A DNA stretch of 14,156 nucleotides from positions 1-14,156 of the forward strand of contig JACKCH010000035.1 of NCBI GenBank assembly GCA_020634115.1, given 5' to 3'. A program made the translations under genes and the position numbers. A model generated the notes under the pieces. It was not told where the DNA came from. It ran no database searches and saw only the letters and a program-made list of their open reading frames with translations. Positions 5,368 to 11,030 of this stretch are shown here, piece after piece. This DNA is from Anaerolineaceae bacterium (lineage in GTDB: Bacteria > Chloroflexota > Anaerolineae > Aggregatilineales > Phototrophicaceae). Within the stretch, counting starts at the first letter, position 1. Each line of letters begins with the position of its first letter.

Positions 5368-8160
5368 ATGCCTGAAGCCTTTATATCTTACGCTCGTGAA
5401 GACACCCCGTTTGTGCGCCGGGTCGCGGATGGCCTCACCCAACAGGGACGCGAAATTTGGGTAGACTGGGAAGATATTCCCCTGACTGCTGACTGGCTGG
5501 CCGAGGCATACGCCGGTATTGAATCGGCGGATAACTTCATCTTCGTGATTTCCCCGGATTCCATTCAATCCGGCCCCTGCACACTGGAACTAGAACACGC
5601 GCTGGATAACAACAAGCGCCTGATTCCGATTCTGCGGCGGGAAGTCCTGGCCGAAGAAGACAAATCCAAAATGCACCATTCGCTGTCGGCGCATAACTGG
5701 CTGAAGGCGCTGAAGGATGAAGAGTTTGAGAACACCTTCAACACGCTGGTCGAAGTCATGGATACCGACCTGGACTATATCCGGGCGCACACCCGCAATA
5801 CCATTCGCGCAACAGAGTGGCAGGATAACCGCCAGGATCGCAGTTTCCTGCTCCAGGGGAGCGACCTGCGTGCCGCCAATGCCTGGCTCGAACAAGGGGC
5901 ATCCCGCCAACCAGCCCCCACTGAACTTCATTATGCCTATATCCAGGCCAGCCAGCGGGAAGCCCGCCGCCGCCGGACGGTTACGCTGATTAGCGCCCTG
6001 ATTTTTCTGGTGATTTCTGGGCTGGCGATTCTGGCGATCTATAATGCAGTTCTCGCCAACCAGAACGCGGAAGCTGCTCGAATCGCCGAACTGGATGCCC
6101 AATTCAATGCTCGTCAGGCGCAGAGCCTGGCACTGGCAGCGCGGGCGCAGCAGTTCCTGTTCCAGGACAACAACACCGATCTGGCGCTGGCGCTGGCCTT
6201 GCAGGCCAACGAAATCCCGGATACCACCTCCCTCACCTATACCCAGACGGTGCTGGCACAGGCGGTATTCACGCCAGGTACGCGCCGCCTGATGCAGGGC
6301 TTTGCGCGTTATCCTAACGCGGATTTAGCCTTCAATATCGCCAACGACGAATTGCTGGCGATCAACAGCGATGAAGATGTGGTTCGGATTGACTTCAACA
6401 CCCAGGAAGTCCAGAACACCTGGACTCCCCCCCGCCGCATCTATACGACCCTGCTCAGCCCTGGCGGTGAGCAGGCGCTCGCGGTGGATAGTGACGGCGC
6501 GGCCTACCTGCTGACCTTCACGGATGACGGCGGCATGGATGTCGCTTACGAATGGTCAACGGACTATCTGTTCGTTAGTGCTGCGTTTACGCCCACTGGC
6601 GAGTCGATTCTGTTTGGCTCGTATGATGGCACGGTGACGCTGTGGAATCTGGCGACATTTGAGGTGACTCAGACATTCGACCCGGGTACCGGCTCTCCGG
6701 CCTGGAGCGTGGCTGTCAGTGGGGATGGCCTCTGGGGGCTTTCCGGCGACCAGAATGGCGTCATTACCATGTGGAACTTACAGACAGGCAAGGCCGTTCA
6801 CGAGTTTACCGGCCATGAAGGGCGTATTTTTGCTGTCGCGTTCAGCCCGGACGGTTCGCAGATTCTTTCCGGTGCGGCTGATAATGACATGCGCCTGTGG
6901 GACGTGGATACCCAAGAGGCAATGGTTTTCGCCGGCCATACCAATTCCGTACTGACCGTCGCGTTCAGTGCCGATGGCCGTTTCGGATATTCGGGCGGGC
7001 TGGACGGCAACCTGATTGAGTGGGATTTGAATCGTGGCGATCAGGTACGCTACTTCGTCGGACACCGTGCGACGGTGTATGCTCTGCGGCTGGATAGTAG
7101 TGGGCGTCTGATAAGTGGGTCGAGTGATGGCACTATTCGTTGGTGGGATGTCGAAAACGGCGCGTTGATCCACCGCTTTATCGGCCATGAAGCCCCGGTC
7201 TACAGTGTGGATTTCAGCCCGGATGGTGGGCTGGTCGCTTCGGCCTCGGATGATGGCACGATACGGATGTGGGACCTCAAAGCCGGGCGGCAGGTTGATG
7301 AATTCACAGATCTCAACGGCAGTGGCGTGACAAGTGTAGCCTTCAGCCCGGATGGTCTTTCCCTGGTTTCCGGCAGTCGAGACGGCACAATCCGGGTATG
7401 GAGCCTGGAAACCCGTAAAAATACACAAACACTGCTCGGCCATCAGGCTACCGTCTGGTCAGTGTTATACTCGCCAGATGGCACGAAACTGGTTTCCGGC
7501 TCATGGGATGGCACCATCATTTTGTGGGACATCATCGCTGGAACACAGATCACGGTATTTCCAAACCCCAGTACCACACCGTCCCGCGTTTACGGAGTCG
7601 ACCTCAGTCCCGACGGTACGCGCATCCTGGCCGCATACAATGACCAGTTTGCCCGGCTGTGGGACGTGGACACCGGTGAGATGCTGATGGAGCTTTCCGG
7701 TCACACAGGAACGGTCTATGATGTCGTCTTCAGCCCGGACGGTGCACAGGCGCTTACCGGCTCGCTGGATCAGGACATACTACTGTGGAATCTGGATACC
7801 GGAGACATCATCCGACGCTTCACCGGCCATACCGATGATGTCTATAGTGTCGCCTTTAGCACCGACGGTACCCAGGCGCTCTCCAGTTCGCTGGATGGAA
7901 GTACCCGCTTGTGGGAGATCAGCACTGGTAACGAACTGCTGCGTTTCAGCGCCCGCACCGGCGTATGGGATGCCACCTTCAGCCCGGACGCACAGACGAT
8001 TCTGACTGGGGCGGAAGACGGCACGCCACGCCTATGGCAGGTCTTTACCTTAGACGCGACGCTGGCCTGGATTCAGAAGAACCGTTACGTCGCCGAACTC
8101 ACCTGTGAGCAGCAGATCCAGTACCGGATCAGCGATAGCTGCGATTCAACCGGCGCGTAA
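5368..8160 (+). CDS. TIR - transmembrane - 14-blade WD40 receptor-like protein
   Basis: A 930-residue protein. Residues 1-135 are a TIR domain: MPEAFISYAREDTPF, IWVDWEDIPL (BB loop) and ISPDSIQSGPCTLELEHA, with Glu74 at the NADase catalytic position. A linker leads to REARRRR (198-203) and one membrane segment at about 205-227. The basic residues before it predict TIR in the cytoplasm and the rest outside. Residues 232-300 are alpha-helical (ARQAQSLALAARAQQ, DLALALALQANE), the usual lead-in to such propellers. From about 312 to 905 I count 14 blades ending in W-D/N or equivalent (SVAFSPDG...GTIRLWD type), enough for two seven-bladed propellers; the first two are weak. The tail RYVAELTCEQQIQYRI is a conserved-looking cap. 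TIR domains deplete NAD or make cyclic-ADP-ribose-type signals, and WD40 propellers bind ligands, so I infer a signal-gated TIR effector. Confidence 0.93.
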   Translation: MPEAFISYAREDTPFVRRVADGLTQQGREIWVDWEDIPLTADWLAEAYAGIESADNFIFVISPDSIQSGPCTLELEHALDNNKRLIPILRREVLAEEDKSKMHHSLSAHNWLKALKDEEFENTFNTLVEVMDTDLDYIRAHTRNTIRATEWQDNRQDRSFLLQGSDLRAANAWLEQGASRQPAPTELHYAYIQASQREARRRRTVTLISALIFLVISGLAILAIYNAVLANQNAEAARIAELDAQFNARQAQSLALAARAQQFLFQDNNTDLALALALQANEIPDTTSLTYTQTVLAQAVFTPGTRRLMQGFARYPNADLAFNIANDELLAINSDEDVVRIDFNTQEVQNTWTPPRRIYTTLLSPGGEQALAVDSDGAAYLLTFTDDGGMDVAYEWSTDYLFVSAAFTPTGESILFGSYDGTVTLWNLATFEVTQTFDPGTGSPAWSVAVSGDGLWGLSGDQNGVITMWNLQTGKAVHEFTGHEGRIFAVAFSPDGSQILSGAADNDMRLWDVDTQEAMVFAGHTNSVLTVAFSADGRFGYSGGLDGNLIEWDLNRGDQVRYFVGHRATVYALRLDSSGRLISGSSDGTIRWWDVENGALIHRFIGHEAPVYSVDFSPDGGLVASASDDGTIRMWDLKAGRQVDEFTDLNGSGVTSVAFSPDGLSLVSGSRDGTIRVWSLETRKNTQTLLGHQATVWSVLYSPDGTKLVSGSWDGTIILWDIIAGTQITVFPNPSTTPSRVYGVDLSPDGTRILAAYNDQFARLWDVDTGEMLMELSGHTGTVYDVVFSPDGAQALTGSLDQDILLWNLDTGDIIRRFTGHTDDVYSVAFSTDGTQALSSSLDGSTRLWEISTGNELLRFSARTGVWDATFSPDAQTILTGAEDGTPRLWQVFTLDATLAWIQKNRYVAELTCEQQIQYRISDSCDSTGA

Positions 8161-8182
8161 CCCGTTCGCGCAATGAAAATTG

Positions 8183-8191
8183 TGCTATAAT
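8183..8191 (+). promoter_or_regulatory. Extended -10 promoter of the small peptide gene
   Basis: TGCTATAAT at 8183-8191 is a perfect extended -10 element with a consensus TATAAT at 8186-8191. No good -35 is present (CGTTCG at 17-nt spacing), as is common for extended -10 promoters. Transcription would start near 8198, about 25 nt before the peptide ATG. Confidence 0.65.
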
Positions 8192-8222
8192 GACTTTGAA
8201 GGATAACATGAGGAGAGTAGCG

Positions 8223-8366
8223 ATGATTGACCCTAAGGATAAAGAGAAAGAACCAAAAGCGAAGGAAGCTGAAGAACTCTCTGACGACGAACTGGACAAT
8301 GTTTCCGGCGGTTTGGGTGAAGTGCAGGAAGGACAAGGGGGGTATACCCCACCAAAGCAGCATTAG
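8223..8366 (+). CDS. 47-residue peptide with double-glycine leader (putative RiPP/bacteriocin-type precursor)
   Basis: The peptide begins MIDPKDKEKEPKAKEAEE, a very charged Lys/Glu segment. It continues ELSDDELDNVSGG (18-30) and ends LGEVQEGQGGYTPPKQH (31-47). The middle part matches double-glycine leaders of bacteriocins and RiPP precursors (L-S-x-x-E-L-x-x-V-x-G-G), which peptidase-containing ABC transporters cleave after Gly30. The 17-residue product would have no Cys or Ser and one Thr, so lanthionine chemistry is unlikely. A second Gly-Gly (39-40) could release YTPPKQH. Translation signals are strong: AGGAGAG at 8211-8217, 5 nt before the ATG. The gene has its own extended -10 promoter and a terminator, forming a single-gene unit right after the TIR-WD40 gene. 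No maturation enzyme or transporter is in the window. It could be a signal peptide, a toxin or a peptide of another kind. Confidence 0.75.
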   Translation: MIDPKDKEKEPKAKEAEELSDDELDNVSGGLGEVQEGQGGYTPPKQH

Positions 8367-8400
8367 TCTGAGTCTGCATTAAAACAGACAAGAATCGCAT

Positions 8401-8435
8401 ACAGCCTGGTCAATCGGCCAGGCTGTTTTATTTTG
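8401..8435 (+). terminator. Strong intrinsic terminator after the small peptide gene
   Basis: ACAGCCTGG (8401-8409) pairs perfectly with CCAGGCTGT (8418-8426) around an 8-nt loop, followed by TTTATTTTG. It ends the peptide transcript and any read-through from the TIR-WD40 gene, which has no clear terminator of its own. Confidence 0.88.
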
Positions 8436-8460
8436 TGGTAAACAGGTTTAACCCAACGAG

Positions 8461-8487
8461 AATAAATAAGGGCGCAATACTGCGCCC
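8461..8487 (-). terminator. Intrinsic terminator of fabH
   Basis: GGGCGCA (8470-8476) pairs with TGCGCCC (8481-8487) across a 4-nt loop. On the minus strand it is followed by TTATTTATT (8469-8461). It lies about 60 nt past the fabH stop and faces the peptide terminator, so convergent transcripts are insulated. Confidence 0.75.
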
Positions 8488-8546
8488 GTCAAAGTCAATC
8501 ATTGTGTAATTTTTTGAACCGCATCAGCACGTATTCGCCCCGTTGA

Positions 8547-9587
8547 CTAGACGGTATCGGACTGCACCGTCACGGCAACCGGTTCTTCCGTCTCGCTGAC
8601 GCCCATTTTGACGACGGCACCAGCCCACGACAGCCCGGAGCCGAAGGCCACCATGCCAACCGTATCGCCCGGCTTGACGCGCCCTTCCTCGATGGCTTCC
8701 ACTAATGCCAGCGGAATCGAAGCGGCAGAGGTGTTCCCATATTTATGAAGGTTAATAAAGAATTTGTCCATGGGGACATCCAGGTACTTCGCGGCGGTTT
8801 CGATAATCCGCAGGTTGGCCTGGTGCGGAATAATCACATCCAGATCATGGACGGAGATACCAGCGCTTGCGCTGATATTTTTCAGACTGGATGTGAGTTT
8901 GCGAACGGCAAACTTAAAGACTTCCTGCCCGTTCATGCGGATATAGTGTTCGCGGTTATCCACAACTTTTTGCGACACCGGGTTGACCGTGCCACCGCCC
9001 GGCACCCACAGGTGATGCGCCTGGCTACCATCCGACCCCAGTTCAAAGGAAATCAGCCCCGTATCTTCGGTGGTGGGCTGTAAAACCACCGCCGCCGCAC
9101 CATCGCCAAACAGAATACAGGTCGTGCGATCCGTATAATCGAGCGCGTAGGAGATGAGTTCGACGCCGATCACCAGCACATTGTCATACGCGCCGGTCTG
9201 GATAAACTGGTGCGCCGTCGCCAGCGCATAGACCCACCCCGAACACCCGGCGGCGATGGTAAATGCCGGGCAGGTCGCGCCCAGGGCGTGCTGGACAAAA
9301 TTGGCGGGAGCAGGCAGCATATAATCAGGAGAGGAGTTCGCCACAATAATCAGATCAAGGTCTTCCGCACCGATTTTAGCGACTTTCATCGCGTCCAGGC
9401 TGGCATTGACCGCCATACTGGTCGTCGTATCCTCTTCACCACGGATACGCCGTTCTTTGATACCAGTGCGTTCGGTAATCCACTGGTCATTCGTATCTAC
9501 GATTTTCGCCAGATCATCATTCGTGAGAATGTTGGCCGGAACGTACTTGCCCCAACCCTTAATTCGCGCACGCCGTTCTGAAGCCAT
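8547..9587 (-). CDS. fabH: 3-oxoacyl-ACP synthase III (KAS III)
   Basis: A 346-residue condensing enzyme from the chosen ATG at 9585-9587. It starts fatty acid synthesis by condensing an acyl-CoA primer with malonyl-ACP in the cytoplasm. The N-terminus IKGWGKYVPANILTN is typical. The Cys-His-Asn triad is complete: Cys115 in AAGCSGWVY, His255 in IIPHQANLR and Asn285 in KYGNTSAAS. NDQWITERTGIKERR and LFGDGAAAVVL are also family signatures, and VAFGSGLSWAGAVV closes the fold. Reading from 9683 would add 32 unrelated residues. The chosen start has AGGAGT at 9600-9595, 7 nt upstream. No other fatty-acid genes are adjacent. It may instead be a FabH-like synthase for a specialised acyl product; the primer specificity cannot be read here. 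It lies 95 nt downstream of the sigma/candidate anti-sigma pair on the same strand. Confidence 0.95.
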   Translation of the reverse strand: MASERRARIKGWGKYVPANILTNDDLAKIVDTNDQWITERTGIKERRIRGEEDTTTSMAVNASLDAMKVAKIGAEDLDLIIVANSSPDYMLPAPANFVQHALGATCPAFTIAAGCSGWVYALATAHQFIQTGAYDNVLVIGVELISYALDYTDRTTCILFGDGAAAVVLQPTTEDTGLISFELGSDGSQAHHLWVPGGGTVNPVSQKVVDNREHYIRMNGQEVFKFAVRKLTSSLKNISASAGISVHDLDVIIPHQANLRIIETAAKYLDVPMDKFFINLHKYGNTSAASIPLALVEAIEEGRVKPGDTVGMVAFGSGLSWAGAVVKMGVSETEEPVAVTVQSDTV

Positions 9588-9628
9588 TTCATTCACTCCT
9601 GAAACATAAACCACCCATGTGACGGGTG

Positions 9629-9659
9629 AGTATACACCATAACATCGCCAATGTATACT
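9629..9659. promoter_or_regulatory. AGTATAC...GTATACT inverted repeat upstream of fabH
   Basis: AGTATAC (9629-9635) and GTATACT (9653-9659) are exact reverse complements, and each contains the palindrome GTATAC. Their centres are 24 bp apart, roughly two helical turns. On the minus strand TATACT at 9634-9629 could also be a -10 element, giving a 5' leader of about 35 nt, though no matching -35 is seen. This is a candidate operator/promoter region for fabH. Confidence 0.4.
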
Positions 9660-9682
9660 TAATGTTCTTAACTTATACTGCA

Positions 9683-10066
9683 CTATTGCTGTAAAATCGG
9701 GATTTCCTGGACATCGTGCCGGGCATCATCCAGCATTCGGCGGCGAGTGAGCAGCATAAACCCAGCGACCAGCGCCACACCAGCGGCGATCTGGACACGC
9801 GGCGGCAAATGGCGGATACGGGACACCATCCCGAACTGCGGCGCACCCATCAAGTCATGCTTGAGGCGGCGCACGAAACGAGTGGACGGCTGCGCCCCAA
9901 CCAGAACCATGTGCAGCCGACGGATAATCGAGATCATCCCGGCGACTTCTTCCTGTGGGACATGATACTGCGCGACAATCGTATCCAGATCGGCGGATTC
10001 ATCCGCGAGCAGTGCGTCCGTTACGGCGGCGAACAAATCCTGCAATTGTCCCTCTCTCATGGTCAT
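9683..10066 (-). CDS. Small single-pass membrane protein, candidate anti-sigma factor
   Basis: A 127-residue protein that I do not assign to a named family. Residues 1-75 are soluble and mostly helical (REGQLQDLFAAVTDALLADE, then a segment around VPQEEVAGMISIIRRLHMVL). Residues about 91-107 (VQIAAGVALVAGFMLLT) form one membrane segment followed by TRRR, so the N-terminal part may be cytoplasmic only if topology follows the surrounding basic residues, which occur on both sides. There is no zinc-binding HxxxCxxC motif of ZAS anti-sigmas. The ATG (or the one two codons later) begins 5 nt after the sigma-factor stop, and its GAGGG Shine-Dalgarno lies inside the last codons of the sigma gene, so the two are translationally coupled. 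That arrangement is the main reason to propose an anti-sigma role. Confidence 0.72.
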   Translation of the reverse strand: MTMREGQLQDLFAAVTDALLADESADLDTIVAQYHVPQEEVAGMISIIRRLHMVLVGAQPSTRFVRRLKHDLMGAPQFGMVSRIRHLPPRVQIAAGVALVAGFMLLTRRRMLDDARHDVQEIPILQQ

Positions 10067-10071
10067 ACCTA

Positions 10072-10707
10072 TTAACCCTCTTCTGATTTCGAAATCTGGC
10101 GCGGGACGACATTACCCTGACGGGTGGCACGCTGCATATCAATGTCATCGCGCAGTGCCAGTAAAGTACGGTGATAAAGCGATTTAATCGCCCCCTCGGT
10201 ACGGTCCAGGATTTCCCCGACTTCCGCATTCGACAACTGGGAGATAAATTTCAGATACAGGAGTTGCTGGCGCTCTTCCGGCAGCCGCTGAATGGCGGCC
10301 ATCAACTGCTCCCGTTCTTCTTTATCCTCCGTCGCCGTATCCGGGGCGTCAAACGCCAGCCCTAAACCGACAAATTCATCCAGTGGGATGATCTTGCGCC
10401 GCCCCTGGTCACGATGCCAGTTGGCAACCAGGTTATGGGCAATCCGGTACAGCCAGGCCTGGAACGGCACGCCGCGATCCGTGTAATTCTCGATATGCCC
10501 CATTGCCCGGAAGAAAACGCCAGCGGTCAGGTCTTCCGCGTCGTGGTGATTGCCGGTGCGATAGTAAATATACCGGTATATCTTCTCGACATACCGTTCA
10601 TACAACGCGCCAAAGGCATCTTTGCTGGTTTTCGCCAGTTCGACCAGTTCAGCATCGGACAGATCAACCAGGTCAACTGGCTTGGATTGGCGATTAAATA
10701 GTCTCAT
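10072..10707 (-). CDS. ECF-type RNA polymerase sigma factor
   Basis: A 211-residue sigma-70 family protein from the chosen ATG (MRLFNRQSKPVDLVDL). Region 2 covers about residues 32-104: DAFGALYERYVEKIYRYIYY, DAEDLTAGVFFRAM (the core-binding DAEDLT motif) and WLYRIAHNLVANWHRDQ. Region 4 covers about 134-188: LMAAIQRLPEERQQLLYLKF, then LSNAEVGEILDRTEGAIKSL, a helix-turn-helix for -35 recognition. No region 3 or region 1.1 is present, as expected for an ECF factor. It directs RNA polymerase to a small regulon in response to a signal, normally held by a partner protein; the next gene is the obvious candidate. A longer reading from the TTG at 10731 is possible. The Shine-Dalgarno is not clear: GGGGG lies about 11 nt upstream. 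Confidence 0.93.
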   Translation of the reverse strand: MRLFNRQSKPVDLVDLSDAELVELAKTSKDAFGALYERYVEKIYRYIYYRTGNHHDAEDLTAGVFFRAMGHIENYTDRGVPFQAWLYRIAHNLVANWHRDQGRRKIIPLDEFVGLGLAFDAPDTATEDKEEREQLMAAIQRLPEERQQLLYLKFISQLSNAEVGEILDRTEGAIKSLYHRTLLALRDDIDMQRATRQGNVVPRQISKSEEG

Positions 10708-10779
10708 CACATACAAAACCCCCGCCGCCAATAACGGTTACGCGATTGGCAGAATTCCTCAGAAAATATATCGGGAAAT

Positions 10780-10785
10780 ATTATA
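10780..10785 (-). promoter_or_regulatory. Candidate -10 element for the sigma-factor operon
   Basis: A consensus TATAAT is read on the minus strand at 10785-10780, about 73 nt before the sigma-factor ATG. The -35 position (GTATTC at 17-nt spacing) is poor, so the promoter may be read by an alternative sigma, possibly this one itself. Confidence 0.4.
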
Positions 10786-10832
10786 CACGCTAGGCAAAGT
10801 GAGAATACGATACTTTTCGGGCCGCTGGCTGG

Positions 10833-10880
10833 TTAGCATCTTAGCCTCTTAGCTTGTTAGCACTTTAGCTCGTTAGCATT
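10833..10880. repeat. Six-copy degenerate tandem array, TTAGCNNN, 8-bp period
   Basis: TTAGC begins at 10833, 10841, 10849, 10857, 10865 and 10873, exactly 8 bp apart, with a variable triplet (ATC, CTC, TTG, ACT, TCG, ATT) between copies. The fixed core with free triplets suggests either a decayed satellite or repeated binding sites. It lies between the sigma-factor promoter and the next hairpin. Confidence 0.8.
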
Positions 10881-10903
10881 TTGGTGGATGTTTTTCTCGC
10901 AGC

Positions 10904-10927
10904 GGACGAGGCAGGCCTCGTCCCTAC
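10904..10927. repeat. Perfect 9-bp hairpin ending CCCTAC, REP-like dispersed repeat
   Basis: GGACGAGGC (10904-10912) and GCCTCGTCC (10915-10923) are exact reverse complements around AG, followed by CTAC. The form matches the GTAGGG...CCCTAC palindrome also seen at 1514-1540, here with the left GTAG lost. No T-tract follows on the minus strand, so it is not a convincing terminator for the acyl-CoA synthetase gene. Confidence 0.6.
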
Positions 10928-10960
10928 ACTTTATTACCTGGAATAGCCTTCGCATTTTGG

Positions 10961-11030
10961 GCTATCCGGCTATCAAGCTATCGAGCCTATCTTTCACTGC
11001 TAACTGACCACTGATAACTGACTACTGACC
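10961..11030. repeat. Two further short tandem arrays: GCTATCNN (8 bp) and ACTGACC (7 bp)
   Basis: GCTATC occurs at 10961, 10969 and 10977, with a variant GCCTATC at 10985, again an 8-bp period. Then ACTGACC, ACTGATA, ACTGACT and ACTGACC follow without gaps at 11003-11030, a 7-bp period. The last copy overlaps the end of the acyl-CoA synthetase gene and contributes its final Gly-Gln-stop. Heptamer arrays of this kind resemble the STRR repeats known from cyanobacteria. Confidence 0.75.

Noticed and set aside
6778..7443. 221-residue minus-strand ORF
   Set aside because: It is antisense to the WD40 blades; its apparent internal repeats only mirror the blade repeats.
9588..9683. Longer fabH start at 9683
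   Set aside because: The extra 32 residues do not match FabH N-termini, and the ATG at 9587 has a proper Shine-Dalgarno.
10708..10731. Sigma-factor start at the TTG codon 10731
   Set aside because: It needs a rare start codon and adds only eight residues with no family match; ATG at 10707 is preferred.
10833..10880. Possible CRISPR array
   Set aside because: Repeat units are only 5 bp with 3-bp spacers, far too short for CRISPR, and no cas genes are present.
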